DNA of 64,000 nt from assembly GCA_002457055.1 (NCBI GenBank), contig NTKT01000001.1:186001-250000 (forward strand), written 5' to 3'. Both the position numbers and the translations under genes were made by a program. How positions within the stretch are numbered: position 1 is the stretch's first letter; each line of letters begins with the position of its first letter. The stretch is from Rhodobacteraceae bacterium MED-G08. GTDB lineage: Bacteria > Pseudomonadota > Alphaproteobacteria > Rhodobacterales > Rhodobacteraceae. The notes under the pieces are model-generated. The model saw only the letters and a list, made by a program, of their open reading frames with translations. It ran no database searches and was not told where the DNA came from. Shown here piece by piece: positions 1-9,152 of the stretch.

Positions 1-570
1 CCAGCTAGTACTCACCTCCCTACCTTTCAAGATATTGCAGGTATAATTGGCTTTGAAAAGGCGTTCAGGTCGGCACCGGCTAACGTTAGTTTTTTCATTG
101 CACTTTTTGCCTGTCTCGCAACTTGGTATCTGATTTGGCGCACCCCGTTAGGCTACGAAATACGAGCTTTGGGAAAGTCTGGACCTGCTGCTCGCTACGC
201 AGGCGTCAGGCCAGTAAAAATTATAATGATAGCTATGATGATCTCAGGGGCACTCTGTGGAATGATGGCGATAAATACCACGCAAGGAGAAAGTGAACGG
301 CTAATCTTGAACTTTACCGAAGGAGCAGGCTTCATTGGCATTGCAGTTGCGCTCATGGGGCGTAGTCACCCAGTAGGAGTTTTATTAGCCGCTTTGTTGT
401 TTGGTTTTCTCTACCAGGGCGGTGCAGAACTGGCGCTATGGACTAAAATTCCACGTGAGTTGATAGTAGTTATTCAAGCATTAGTAATATTATTCACAGG
501 GGCGCTAAGTTTAATGGTAAGGGCTCCTTTGGAAAGATTTTTTATTTCGATACAAAGGGCTAGAGTATGA
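1..570 (+). CDS. ABC transporter permease, 5' end outside window (BMP-type nucleoside/sugar importer)
   Basis: The frame is open from base 1 with no start codon in view, so the N-terminus lies upstream. The visible 189 residues are hydrophobic and contain several membrane segments plus the cytoplasmic segment GYEIRALGKSGPAARYAGV, which resembles the ATPase-contacting loop of the BPD_transp_2 (branched-chain/ribose-type) permease family. The stop overlaps the next permease start in an ATGA junction, so the two are translated together and probably form a heterodimeric channel. Permease pairs of this type normally serve BmpA-like purine nucleoside or simple sugar importers. The binding protein and ATPase should lie just upstream. 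The substrate is inferred from the family only. Confidence 0.85.
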   Translation, partial: PASTHLPTFQDIAGIIGFEKAFRSAPANVSFFIALFACLATWYLIWRTPLGYEIRALGKSGPAARYAGVRPVKIIMIAMMISGALCGMMAINTTQGESERLILNFTEGAGFIGIAVALMGRSHPVGVLLAALLFGFLYQGGAELALWTKIPRELIVVIQALVILFTGALSLMVRAPLERFFISIQRARV

Positions 571-1709
571 TTGATTTTTTAACTCTGCTCCAAGTATTGG
601 ATAGCTCACTACGCTTGGCAACGCCGCTATTATTAGTTTGCCTCGCTGGACTATTTTCAGAGCGAGCTGGAATTTTTGATATTGGTCTGGAGGGCAAGCT
701 TCTCGCTGCCGCATTCGTATCCGCTGCCTTTGCTGCAATTACCGGATCAGTTTGGATGGGTCTATTGGCCGGCATATTCGCATCAATCCTATTGTCGCTT
801 CTTCATGGCTTAGCCTCAATAACACTTCGCGGTGATCAAATTATCTCGGGGGTTGCTATAAATTTTCTGGCAGCTGGCCTGACGGTAGTCGCCGCACAGG
901 ATTTATTTGGGCAAGGAGGTAGAACACCTCCACTCAAATCTGGTGGGCGTTTCGAGCCTTTGAGTTTTCCTTGGGCCAGTTCATCGAAAGAAATGAGCGA
1001 AGCAGGTCCGCTTATGCAACTTTATTCTGAACTTTTATCCGGACACTCTCTTTTAGTTTACGTTGCACTTTTAACAGTTCCTCTTTCTTGGTTTGTTTTA
1101 TACAAAACGAGATTCGGACTGCGTTTGCGAGCGGTGGGAGAAAATCCAGCAGCAGTCGACACGGCAGGTATTTCTGTTGTTGGGCTGCGCTACGCTGCAG
1201 TTGTTATTGGCGGCATTTTATGTGGTATTGCAGGAGCCTATATCGCAACTTCCCTTCAGGCAAATTTTACAAAAGACATGTCTGCAGGACGCGGTTTTAT
1301 AGCTTTAGCGGCTCTAATTTTTGCAAAATGGCGTCCTTGGTACGCTCTTGCAGCATGTTTACTCTTTGGCTTCTTCTTCGCAGTCGACAATCGATTTCAA
1401 AATATACTACTACCAGCCTGGAGCCTTAGTTGTATCTTGGGTGTAATCTCAATTGCACTGCTAAGTTACGTTTGGAGAAAAGATTATTTAGACAAAGTGG
1501 TTCTTGGAGGATTGGCTCTGGGAGTTGCAGTAATTGCATTTATGGTGGTTAATTCAGTTTGGACCACCGGTATAACTAGCCAAGTGAAAATCCCCGTTGT
1601 TTTCATACAATCACTCCCTTACGTTTTAACCGTAGTCGTTTTGGCAGGTTTTGTGGGTCGCGCAATACCACCAAAAGCAGGCGGGCAACCATACGTTAAA
1701 GAACGTTAG
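567..1709 (+). CDS. ABC transporter permease, second subunit (BMP-type nucleoside/sugar importer)
   Basis: A 380-residue polytopic membrane protein of the BPD_transp_2 family. It has about eight to ten hydrophobic segments. The N-terminal segment with LFSERAGIFDIGLEGKLL matches the start typical of the second permease in BmpA-type systems. The conserved cytoplasmic loop TRFGLRLRAVGENPAAVDTA lies near residues 185-205. Its ATG overlaps the preceding stop by 4 bases, so the pair is coupled. Length fits the family, although the C-terminal helices are slightly longer than in some relatives. Role: inner-membrane channel of a nucleoside or sugar importer; substrate not determinable from sequence. 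Confidence 0.87.
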   Translation: MIDFLTLLQVLDSSLRLATPLLLVCLAGLFSERAGIFDIGLEGKLLAAAFVSAAFAAITGSVWMGLLAGIFASILLSLLHGLASITLRGDQIISGVAINFLAAGLTVVAAQDLFGQGGRTPPLKSGGRFEPLSFPWASSSKEMSEAGPLMQLYSELLSGHSLLVYVALLTVPLSWFVLYKTRFGLRLRAVGENPAAVDTAGISVVGLRYAAVVIGGILCGIAGAYIATSLQANFTKDMSAGRGFIALAALIFAKWRPWYALAACLLFGFFFAVDNRFQNILLPAWSLSCILGVISIALLSYVWRKDYLDKVVLGGLALGVAVIAFMVVNSVWTTGITSQVKIPVVFIQSLPYVLTVVVLAGFVGRAIPPKAGGQPYVKER

Positions 1710-1796
1710 AGCCAATATAACAACACCTTTATATCCAGTTTAATCTTGGCCGCTCTCACTATTGATTTATGTACAATCATTAAGCTAAGTGGAACA

Positions 1797-2717
1797 ATGC
1801 AAATCTACTTACCGATAGCCGAAGTTTCAGTTAACGCCTTTTTACTCCTTGGTCTTGGTGGATTTGTGGGTATTCTTTCCGGAATGTTTGGTGTTGGTGG
1901 AGGTTTTTTAATGACACCTCTTCTTTTCTTTATCGGCATTCCGCCAGCCGTAGCCGTGGCGACTGAAGCGAACCAAATAGTGGCGTCATCTTTTTCCGGG
2001 GCGCTAGCACACCTTCGCAGAAGAACTGTGGACTTAAAAATGGGGACCGTTCTATTGAGCGGCGGGCTGATAGGAGCAGCGATTGGTTTATATATTTTCA
2101 ATTATTTAAAATCTGTCGGACAAGTCGATCTACTAGTAAAACTTTGCTACGTAATATTTCTTGGTATTATAGGCAGTCTTATGTTTATAGAGAGCTTAAA
2201 CGCAATAAGACGGGCTAGATCTAACGTAAATGTGATTAGCAGAACTAATCGCCACAAGGGACTTGTCCATACTTTGCCGCTTAAAATGCGCTTCAAAACA
2301 TCTGGATTGTATATTTCTGCAATTCCTCCGTTTGCGGTAGGGATATTCGTAGGAATACTATCAGCAATAATGGGTGTTGGAGGCGGCTTTATAATGGTGC
2401 CAGCAATGATCTATATTTTGGGGATGCCTACAAAAGTTGTGGTCGGAACTTCATTATTTCAAATCATTTTTGTCACAGGTTTTGCAACACTTTTACATGC
2501 TACAACAAATTATACAGTCGACATCGCTTTAGCAGTTCTACTTTTAATTGGCGGCGTAATAGGTGCTCAAATTGGAACTCAAATTGGAGCCAAGATGAGA
2601 GCTGAACAACTTAGAATTTTACTCTCGGTTCTTGTATTACTGGTTTGCCTAAAATTAGCTGCTGATTTATTAATTCAACCATCTGAACTTTTCTCCCTTG
2701 GGAAAATAGGGAATTAA
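1797..2717 (+). CDS. TSUP family membrane permease (TauE/SafE type)
   Basis: An anion or organosulfur permease of the TSUP (TauE/SafE) family. Two internally repeated halves each carry the glycine-rich signature: GMFGVGGGFLMTPLL near residue 30 and AIMGVGGGFIMVPAM near residue 195. About eight membrane segments are evident. The frame is open further upstream to a TTG at 1746, but I chose ATG 1797 because the hydrophobic N-terminus MQIYLPIAEVSVN begins there. Its stop overlaps the next start (TAATG), and the next gene is the TIGR02186 partner typical of Rhodobacterales. Transported compound unknown; sulfite, sulfoacetate or similar anions are family precedents. Confidence 0.87.
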   Translation: MQIYLPIAEVSVNAFLLLGLGGFVGILSGMFGVGGGFLMTPLLFFIGIPPAVAVATEANQIVASSFSGALAHLRRRTVDLKMGTVLLSGGLIGAAIGLYIFNYLKSVGQVDLLVKLCYVIFLGIIGSLMFIESLNAIRRARSNVNVISRTNRHKGLVHTLPLKMRFKTSGLYISAIPPFAVGIFVGILSAIMGVGGGFIMVPAMIYILGMPTKVVVGTSLFQIIFVTGFATLLHATTNYTVDIALAVLLLIGGVIGAQIGTQIGAKMRAEQLRILLSVLVLLVCLKLAADLLIQPSELFSLGKIGN

Positions 2718-3484
2718 TGATGCGTATTCTGGCTTTCATAATAATGCTCCTTATGTTTTCCAAAAATCTCGTCGCAAATGAACAAATAGTACTTGGACTT
2801 AGTCAGGATGAAGTTGCAATTACAGCTAATTTTGATGGTTCTAAGATCCTTTTATTTGGAGCGATACAACGAGACGCTCCTCAACCAGATGGCAAAATGG
2901 GTGTAATAATTACTATAGCAGGGCCATCGCAACCAATTGCCGTTAGAAAGAAAGAAAAGCGGTTTGGAATATGGGTAAACAATCAAACAGTGGAAGTTGA
3001 TGCTGCTCCTAGCTTCTACGCAGTTGCGACTAGCGCACCTTTTACTGAAATAGTATCAGATGTAGAAGATCTGCGAAATAAAATTTCTGTAGAACGCGCA
3101 ATTAGGTCGGTTGGGGCCCCAATGCATATTCAAGACTCTCAAAGCTTTACGGAAGCAGTGATCAGAATAAGAAAGGATCAAAAACTTTACCAGTCACTCG
3201 AAAATGAAATAGTTGTTGACCAGAGTACATTGTTTCGAACTTCTGTCGATATGCCCGCGAATTTAACAGAAGGTGACTATTTTACGCGTATCTTTCTTAC
3301 CCGTGATGGAAAAATTGTGAGTCAATTTGACACAATAATTGATGTAAAAAAGGTTGGTCTTGAAAGATTTTTATTTAACTTATCACGTGAAAATCCACTC
3401 ATTTATGGATTATTATCCCTTGCAATAGCTATTATCGCAGGATGGGTGGCATCTAGTTTTTTTAGATATATAAGACATACTTAA
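2717..3484 (+). CDS. TIGR02186 family periplasmic protein, C-terminally anchored, partner of TSUP permease
   Basis: A 255-residue protein beginning with a cleavable signal sequence (hydrophobic IMLLMFSKNLVANEQ). The bulk is predicted periplasmic, and one membrane helix sits at the C-terminus (YGLLSLAIAIIAGWVASSFF) followed by a short basic tail. It matches my recollection of TIGR02186, a conserved family of unknown function found beside TSUP permeases in alphaproteobacteria. The start ATG overlaps the permease stop by one base, so the two proteins are made together. I infer an accessory or substrate-capturing role for the permease; nothing in the sequence gives a catalytic function. Confidence 0.8.
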   Translation: MMRILAFIIMLLMFSKNLVANEQIVLGLSQDEVAITANFDGSKILLFGAIQRDAPQPDGKMGVIITIAGPSQPIAVRKKEKRFGIWVNNQTVEVDAAPSFYAVATSAPFTEIVSDVEDLRNKISVERAIRSVGAPMHIQDSQSFTEAVIRIRKDQKLYQSLENEIVVDQSTLFRTSVDMPANLTEGDYFTRIFLTRDGKIVSQFDTIIDVKKVGLERFLFNLSRENPLIYGLLSLAIAIIAGWVASSFFRYIRHT

Positions 3485-3546
3485 ATGACTCACATACTAA
3501 TAAAATATAACAGAAGTTTAATCACACGGTTTTTCTGAGGGAAAAT

Positions 3547-4803
3547 ATGCCGTTTATAGATCACTCTTTAGTTTCAGAAATCAGGGAAAGGTTTTGTAAT
3601 GTTGATAAATGTCCTATCTCTGGCGAAAGAATCTTTTTTGAAAACGCTGGTGGCGCTCTAACTTTGAGATCAGCGTTGGAAACTTCCACAAAATTTGCGG
3701 CAATTCCCGACAATCAGGGCCGTGATAATTTAGCTAGTCATACTTTAAATAATACGATTAAAAATGCAAAAAGTGACCTTCGTATCTTATTTAATGCTCA
3801 AACTGGTGGGTTTTTCATGGGAGAGAGCGGAACAGAATTATTATTTAGATTAATCAGAAATGCAGTAACGGCCTCGCCGCCTGGTGGATCAATTGTTGGA
3901 ACCTCATTAGAACACCCCGCTTCCCGAAGCGCTGCAAAGAAATGGTCTGAGGAGATGAAATATACCTATGTAAGCGTGCCACACAATATCGAAAAGGGAA
4001 TAGTCGAGGCAAAAAACTATGCAGATAAAATTTCTGATACAACTAGGGTTGTAACAATCGTGCACGCCTCACCAGTTACTGGTATGGGCACGAAAATAAG
4101 TGAAATATCAAGAATAGTGCGCAAAAAAGCTCCGTCAGCATTCATAATAGTTGACGGGATACAACATGCTGCGCATGGAGGAATTGATATTGAAAGTTAT
4201 GACATCGATGGCTATGTTATCTCACCCTATAAAATGTTTTCACGACATGGTTTTGGTATCGCGTGGGTATCGGACAGACTGAGAAATTCACCTCACGAAA
4301 AGTTAGATGATGGACCGTCTGACAACTGGGAGCTTGGCACTAGAGATACAGGAGCCTATGCAACCATGTCGGACGTAAAAGAGTATATGTGTTGGCTAGG
4401 TAAAGAATTCACAACTGAAGAAGATAGTCGCGCCCAAATCGAGGCCGCAGGTGCAGCGATTCAAGATTATGAAAAGAAAATGACCAATGCCATTCTTTAT
4501 GGAGTTGATAACCTAAAAGGTCTGACGGATTTTGAAGAAGTTGAGATCATTGGCGGTGCGAATAACCCCTCAAGGGAAGGGTTGGTCAGTTTCAGAATTA
4601 AAAAATGCCCTTCTGAAGAAATTGTTACTTATCTAAATCAGCAAGGTATCCGAACACATACGCGGAAATGTGACCATTATTCAGGTAATATACTCGCCCC
4701 ACTTGGCTGGGATGATTGCGTTAGAGTATCTATTTGCCATTATAATACACAAAACGAAGTAAAAAAGTTTTTATCTTCTATGGCGGCGTTTGCTGATAAG
4801 TAA
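3547..4803 (+). CDS. Aminotransferase class V-fold PLP-dependent enzyme (cysteine desulfurase-like)
   Basis: A 418-residue fold-type I PLP enzyme of the class V / NifS-like group. Visible motifs are ENAGGALTLRSALE near the start, the aspartate in IVDGIQHAAHGGIDI that contacts the pyridine nitrogen, and the Schiff-base lysine in SPYKMFSRHGFG. A good Shine-Dalgarno (TGAGGGAAAAT) precedes the ATG. The C-terminal HTRKCDHYSGN stretch sits where NifS/SufS enzymes carry their catalytic cysteine loop, but it does not match the classical RxGxHC pattern. No isc or suf genes are nearby, so a true desulfurase role in Fe-S assembly is unlikely. Substrate unknown. Confidence 0.82.
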   Translation: MPFIDHSLVSEIRERFCNVDKCPISGERIFFENAGGALTLRSALETSTKFAAIPDNQGRDNLASHTLNNTIKNAKSDLRILFNAQTGGFFMGESGTELLFRLIRNAVTASPPGGSIVGTSLEHPASRSAAKKWSEEMKYTYVSVPHNIEKGIVEAKNYADKISDTTRVVTIVHASPVTGMGTKISEISRIVRKKAPSAFIIVDGIQHAAHGGIDIESYDIDGYVISPYKMFSRHGFGIAWVSDRLRNSPHEKLDDGPSDNWELGTRDTGAYATMSDVKEYMCWLGKEFTTEEDSRAQIEAAGAAIQDYEKKMTNAILYGVDNLKGLTDFEEVEIIGGANNPSREGLVSFRIKKCPSEEIVTYLNQQGIRTHTRKCDHYSGNILAPLGWDDCVRVSICHYNTQNEVKKFLSSMAAFADK

Positions 4804-4852
4804 TTTGAAATAAAACAATTTTATTGACACTATCATTCGTCTTTAATTAGAC

Positions 4853-5305
4853 TCAGGACGGTATTCCCCACAATTTGGAAAATTGTCCAATTATTTGATC
4901 TCTGCTCTGGCGGTAAGCATTCAACTTCATCTCACGAGTTTCTCCGATACCCGTTGGATCCATTATTGGCCAGTACTCAACTTTCATATGAAAAAAACGT
5001 GTTAAGTCTAGTGCGCGTCTTTGACTTGCAGGAGACAAAGCAACCACTACGTCAAACGACGAAAGATCATCTCCCAAAGCAGCCATTTCATCGAAACTTC
5101 TAGATTTGTGGCGGGACAATTCTACCTGAATTTCATCACAAACAGAAATTGCAAAGCCATCAATTTCCAAATCATTATAGACCCCAACTGATTGCACATA
5201 GGTACCTAAGCCATAGAACTTTTTCATAATACCTTCAGCCATCGGCGATCTAACTGCATTATGATCACAACAAAAAAGTATTGATTGTGGTAATTCCGTA
5301 ACCAT
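4853..5305 (-). CDS. Low-molecular-weight protein phosphatase / arsenate reductase-like protein
   Basis: A 150-residue protein of the LMW-PTPase superfamily. The P-loop CDHNAVRS (CX5RS) lies within the first 20 residues, and the distal catalytic aspartate is probably that in WPIMDPTGIG. I chose ATG 5305, one base after the UPF0262 stop, rather than the upstream TTG. The tight spacing implies translation coupled to the upstream gene. Rhodobacterales usually carry this gene right after UPF0262 and hisD. Substrate unknown: phosphotyrosine and arsenate are family precedents, and no ars genes are adjacent. Confidence 0.82.
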   Translation of the reverse strand: MVTELPQSILFCCDHNAVRSPMAEGIMKKFYGLGTYVQSVGVYNDLEIDGFAISVCDEIQVELSRHKSRSFDEMAALGDDLSSFDVVVALSPASQRRALDLTRFFHMKVEYWPIMDPTGIGETREMKLNAYRQSRDQIIGQFSKLWGIPS

Positions 5306-5306
5306 A

Positions 5307-5768
5307 TCAAATGCCAAAATGAAGGATACAAATGAGGGTAAATAAGCGACGTGATGTGTCAGTATCTACAATAACTTTTCCATCCAAACGCTCTAGTAAA
5401 ATACGTGCACCTTCATCGTGGATACCGCGCCTAGCCATGTCAATTGTTTCAATTTGCCCAGGCGGCAAATTTTTTACTGCATCATAATAACTCTCACAAA
5501 TGGCCCAGTAATCTTTCACAACCTGTCGAAAAGGAGAGAGCGACAAATGAAACTCTGCAGCAGGGTTCCCGTCTTCTTTGGATACCCCAAAAACCAATCG
5601 CTTTTCTTTTATAGACAGAACTAAGTGATAGGGGCCCGAATGTGTTGGCACCTCAAATTTATTTTCCTCAAGCAAATCATATAGGGCAACTCGCCGCTCT
5701 TTCTCGATTTCAGCAGTAGGAGGCGGACTGTGTTTATCATTTAATTCTATATGTGAGATATAACTCAT
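5307..5768 (-). CDS. UPF0262 family protein
   Basis: A 153-residue soluble protein matching UPF0262, an alphaproteobacterial family without known function. Recognisable stretches are YHLVLSIKEKRLVFGV, LSPFRQVVKDYWAICESYYDA and IDMARRGIHDEGA. No signal peptide or membrane helix is visible. It lies 65 bases downstream of hisD and one base before the phosphatase, an order conserved in Rhodobacterales, so these three are probably one transcription unit. A link to histidine synthesis or phosphatase regulation is suggested only by this position. Confidence 0.85.
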   Translation of the reverse strand: MSYISHIELNDKHSPPPTAEIEKERRVALYDLLEENKFEVPTHSGPYHLVLSIKEKRLVFGVSKEDGNPAAEFHLSLSPFRQVVKDYWAICESYYDAVKNLPPGQIETIDMARRGIHDEGARILLERLDGKVIVDTDTSRRLFTLICILHFGI

Positions 5769-5833
5769 TAAATTTCTCTATAAATATCTTTAGTCATATA
5801 ATTTCTTACCTAATAATATTTTACCAACCGGCA

Positions 5834-7135
5834 TCATTCAGTAAGTTTTTTTAATCTAGAAGAGACTGAAAGACCGTGTGCCTCTAGGCCTTCTGAGCTA
5901 GCCAAGGTTTCTATATGAGGCCCTATAATTTTCAACGCATCAGGAGAGACAAACGTAGTTGTTGTTCGTTTTAAAAAATCCATCACTGATAATCCACTAC
6001 TAAACCTTGCGGAACGAGCAGTTGGAAGAACATGATTGGAACCCCCAATATAATCACCAACAGCTTCAGGCGTCCAATGGCCCATAAAGACAGAGCCAGC
6101 ATTAGTGATTTTTTCAATCAGACCTTTTGGATTTGAAACACAGAGCTCTAAATGCTCTGGAGCAAGTTTATTTGAAAGTTTCGCTGCTTGATCCAGGGAA
6201 GGGACAGTAATTATAACTCCAAAATTTTTCCAACTTGGGCCAGCTATGTTTCGGCGTTCCAGACTTTTTAAGATTTTTTCAATCTCTGTTGCAACTAACT
6301 GTCCAAAATTCTGATTTGTAGTAATCAATATAGATTGCGCACTTTTATCATGTTCAGCTTGACTAAGTAAATCCAAGGCAATCCACTCTGGATCATTATT
6401 CTCATCAGCAATTACCAAAACTTCCGAGGGACCAGCAATCATATCTATTCCGACTTTACCAAAAACTTGTCGCTTAGCGGCAGCCACGTAAGAATTACCT
6501 GGTCCGGTAATTTTATCCACAGGTGAAATGCTTGGGGTTCCATAAGCTAGCGCTGCGATAGCTTGCGCACCTCCAATTCTGTATATTTCATCTATACCAG
6601 AAACTTTTGCAGCATAAAGAACTGCCGGATTAATTTTCCCATGCGGCGTTGGAACAACCATTGCAACACGTTTTACACCAGCTACTTTGGCTGGTATTGC
6701 ATTCATAAGCACTGAAGATGGATAACTTGCCAATCCACCAGGAACATAAATACCTACAGCGTCAAGAGCCGTCCATCTCCATCCAAGTTCAACTCCAATA
6801 TCATCAATCCAAATTACATTCTCAGGTTTTTGTTTTTCATGGAATACTTTTATTCTACTGGCGGCTAAGTCTAAGGCTTTACGCTCATTGCTTTTTACTT
6901 CAGCTGAAAGCTCGTTTATTTCTTTTTTTGAAAAGCTTAACTCTTCTTTTGTTAATTTAATTTTATCAAACCGATCAGTTAATTGTATTAGAGCTTCGTC
7001 CCCCTGTCTTTTAACATCTGCTAAAATATCAGAAACTACTCTGTTAACATCCCGATTGGCGTCACGCTCAGAATTTAAAATCTCATCAAAATGCTGATCG
7101 AATTGGGGATCATCAAAATTGAGGAAAACCGGCAT
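5834..7135 (-). CDS. hisD: Histidinol dehydrogenase
   Basis: Catalyses the last two steps of histidine synthesis, oxidising L-histidinol to histidine with two NAD+ and a catalytic zinc. The 433-residue length is normal. Signature segments are visible: GPGNSYVAAAKRQVFG, IAGPSEVLVIAD, the zinc-site region SQAEHDKSAQ, and near the C-terminus GSVFMGHWTPEAVGDY. ATG 7135 is preferred over the GTG one codon earlier because AGGAG lies 8 bases upstream of it. Other his genes are not beside it, apart from hisC 6 kb away, which is usual in this order. Confidence 0.96.
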   Translation of the reverse strand: MPVFLNFDDPQFDQHFDEILNSERDANRDVNRVVSDILADVKRQGDEALIQLTDRFDKIKLTKEELSFSKKEINELSAEVKSNERKALDLAASRIKVFHEKQKPENVIWIDDIGVELGWRWTALDAVGIYVPGGLASYPSSVLMNAIPAKVAGVKRVAMVVPTPHGKINPAVLYAAKVSGIDEIYRIGGAQAIAALAYGTPSISPVDKITGPGNSYVAAAKRQVFGKVGIDMIAGPSEVLVIADENNDPEWIALDLLSQAEHDKSAQSILITTNQNFGQLVATEIEKILKSLERRNIAGPSWKNFGVIITVPSLDQAAKLSNKLAPEHLELCVSNPKGLIEKITNAGSVFMGHWTPEAVGDYIGGSNHVLPTARSARFSSGLSVMDFLKRTTTTFVSPDALKIIGPHIETLASSEGLEAHGLSVSSRLKKLTE

Positions 7136-7184
7136 CACTTTTGCTCCTAAGGAATGTTCTGATTAATGAGTAATCTAAAATTTC

Positions 7185-7673
7185 TCAACTGTCGTCAATA
7201 ATTGGATGAAACGGTATATTTTCAGAGTGGGCTTTGTAAGGGCGGGTGACATCTTTGATAGACAATTCAATAGCATCTAATTCAAATCTGATAGCACCAA
7301 AATTAGAAAGTAGTAATGTCAAAAACATATTTTTTTTTGTCTTTTTTAAGTCTAAGTTAAGTAAATTCAGTGGTGTACTACTGTCAGAACGATCGATACC
7401 TTGTGATGAAATATTTAGCACATTATCAATTATCAGAAGGCTCTTTACCCTTTCTGGGGCGCTGTTTTTATCAATATATTCTGATTTATTTTCCCAACGA
7501 AACCTATTTACTAATACAGCCACTTGCCTTTTCTTCTTTAACCAAGCCAAATCGCTAATACAAAAAATACCATCCTGAAGAATTGTCGAAATTACGTCCA
7601 CATCCTCCGGAGTAAATGCTCCTAAATAAAGTGCACTATCAACCCCTTCCGAAAAACTTGCGTCCTGAGACAT
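7185..7673 (-). CDS. DUF2948 family protein
   Basis: A 162-residue soluble protein matching DUF2948, a family of unknown function restricted mainly to alphaproteobacteria. Typical segments are LYLGAFTPEDVDVISTILQDG and RPYKAHSENIPFHP. Its ATG follows the murA stop with no intervening base (TAAATG), so translation is coupled to murA, and hisD follows 50 bases downstream. The murA-DUF2948-hisD order is characteristic of Rhodobacterales. No catalytic motif is visible. Confidence 0.82.
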   Translation of the reverse strand: MSQDASFSEGVDSALYLGAFTPEDVDVISTILQDGIFCISDLAWLKKKRQVAVLVNRFRWENKSEYIDKNSAPERVKSLLIIDNVLNISSQGIDRSDSSTPLNLLNLDLKKTKKNMFLTLLLSNFGAIRFELDAIELSIKDVTRPYKAHSENIPFHPIIDDS

Positions 7674-8942
7674 TTACCGAACCCGCTCTATTTTAGCTCC
7701 AACGTTTTCGAGTTTTTCGACAAGCTTTTCATAACCTCTGTCAAGATGATATACTCTGCTGACTTTAGTTTTACCCTGTGCGGTCAAACCCGCTAGTATA
7801 AGCGAGACCGATGCTCTGAGGTCTGTAGCCATAACCTGAGCACCCTTTAACTTTGGAACTCCCTTAACTCTTGCAATTCCACCTTGAACATCAATTTGAG
7901 CACCCATTCGAATTAGCTCTGGAGCATGCATAAACCTATTTTCAAATATTGTCTCTTCAAGCGTAGATACTCCACTAGCTGTGCACATCAATGCCATCAT
8001 TTGCGCCTGTAAATCAGTAGGAAAACCCGGGTAAACTGCAGTTGTTACATCGACAGCGTTAATTGTATCAAGCTTCCGCTTAACCTTAAGACCATTTGCG
8101 GTCTCCGAAATTTCAACACCTGCCTCCGTTAATTTTTTACAGAATGCCTCTAAAAGCTCCATCTGCCCTCCGACAAGCTCTACTTCACCCCCAGCTATTA
8201 CTGGAGCGAGCATGTATGTACCGAGTTCAATGCGGTCCATCACAACTGAGTGTGTTGCGCCATGCAACTTTTCTACACCTTTGATGGTTACCGTTTTTGT
8301 CCCTTCTCCAGAAATATTAGCGCCCATTGACTTAAGACACTTAACTAAGTCTACAATTTCGGGCTCCATTGCTGCATTTTTAAGTTGAGACCTACCTTTG
8401 GCAAGACAAGCTGCCATTATAAAATTTTCTGTAGCGCCCACTGATGCAAATTTTAGTTTATGCGTACCACCAACTAGCCGTCCTTTATTTGGCGTCTTTG
8501 CATGCAAGTAACCATCCTTTAATTCAATTTCTGCACCAAGCGCTCGCAAAGCTGCAATATGCAGATCCATTGGCCGTGCACCAATGGCGCATCCACCCGG
8601 CAATGAAACTATAGCTTCACCAGCCCTTGCGAGCAAAGGCCCCAGTACGAGATTCGAAGCACGCATTTTCCTAACAATATCGTAATCAGCTCTAGTGGTT
8701 TTGAGGGCATGACTTGAGAGCGCTAGGACCAATCCTTCATTTAGGGTTTCCACCTCTACACCCAGGGATTGAAGTAATAGCGACATTGTTCCAATATCAG
8801 ACAAACGAGGCGCATTTATCAGTGTAAGCGGCTCATCACTGAGCAGAGTTGCAGGCATCAAAGTTAAACATGCATTTTTTGCACCAGCTATGGGTATCTT
8901 ACCATTAAGTGGACCGCTTTCTTCTACTATTATGGAATCCAT
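7674..8942 (-). CDS. murA: UDP-N-acetylglucosamine 1-carboxyvinyltransferase
   Basis: First committed enzyme of peptidoglycan synthesis, transferring enolpyruvate from PEP to UDP-GlcNAc in the cytoplasm. The 422-residue length is standard. The EPSP-synthase-like fold is shown by the N-terminal [17 protein letters not shown], the active-site loop with the fosfomycin-target cysteine ([14 protein letters not shown]), and [15 protein letters not shown]. The C-terminal [16 protein letters not shown] is also typical. The Shine-Dalgarno GAGGA lies inside the last codons of the small gene upstream, so expression is coupled to it. Confidence 0.97.
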   Translation of the reverse strand: MDSIIVEESGPLNGKIPIAGAKNACLTLMPATLLSDEPLTLINAPRLSDIGTMSLLLQSLGVEVETLNEGLVLALSSHALKTTRADYDIVRKMRASNLVLGPLLARAGEAIVSLPGGCAIGARPMDLHIAALRALGAEIELKDGYLHAKTPNKGRLVGGTHKLKFASVGATENFIMAACLAKGRSQLKNAAMEPEIVDLVKCLKSMGANISGEGTKTVTIKGVEKLHGATHSVVMDRIELGTYMLAPVIAGGEVELVGGQMELLEAFCKKLTEAGVEISETANGLKVKRKLDTINAVDVTTAVYPGFPTDLQAQMMALMCTASGVSTLEETIFENRFMHAPELIRMGAQIDVQGGIARVKGVPKLKGAQVMATDLRASVSLILAGLTAQGKTKVSRVYHLDRGYEKLVEKLENVGAKIERVR

Positions 8943-8947
8943 ATAGC

Positions 8948-9109
8948 TTAGTCCTCTAATTTGAAATCAATGTTTTTAGTATTGGGTGAATTCGATGTTC
9001 GCGCGGTAGCTTGTGCTTTTCGTTTTGCCATATTTGACTTTAAAGCAATCTTTAATCGCTCTTCACGAGTCTTAATAACTTTTTTTCTTGGAATAGTATT
9101 TTTATCCAT
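8948..9109 (-). CDS. Small basic protein upstream of murA (53 aa, unknown function)
   Basis: An ORF of 53 codons, ATG at 9109 to TAA at 8948, five bases before murA. The product is strongly basic with a central helix-like stretch [20 protein letters not shown]. Similar tiny basic proteins with an RLKxALKxNLxxRKAQ core occur ahead of murA in other Rhodobacterales, as far as I recall. Its last codons contain the murA ribosome-binding site (GAGGA), so ribosomes translating it probably load onto murA. Function unknown; it could act mainly as a coupling leader peptide or as a nucleic-acid-binding protein. Confidence 0.65.
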   Translation of the reverse strand: MDKNTIPRKKVIKTREERLKIALKSNMAKRKAQATARTSNSPNTKNIDFKLED

Positions 9110-9152
9110 ATCTAGTAGTTACATTATGATAACATGATGGTCTAGATAAGTC

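Noticed and set aside
4812-4830. AATAAAA-CAA-TTTTATT hairpin between convergent genes as a bidirectional terminator
   Set aside because: The stem is only A-T pairs and too weak to support a terminator call.
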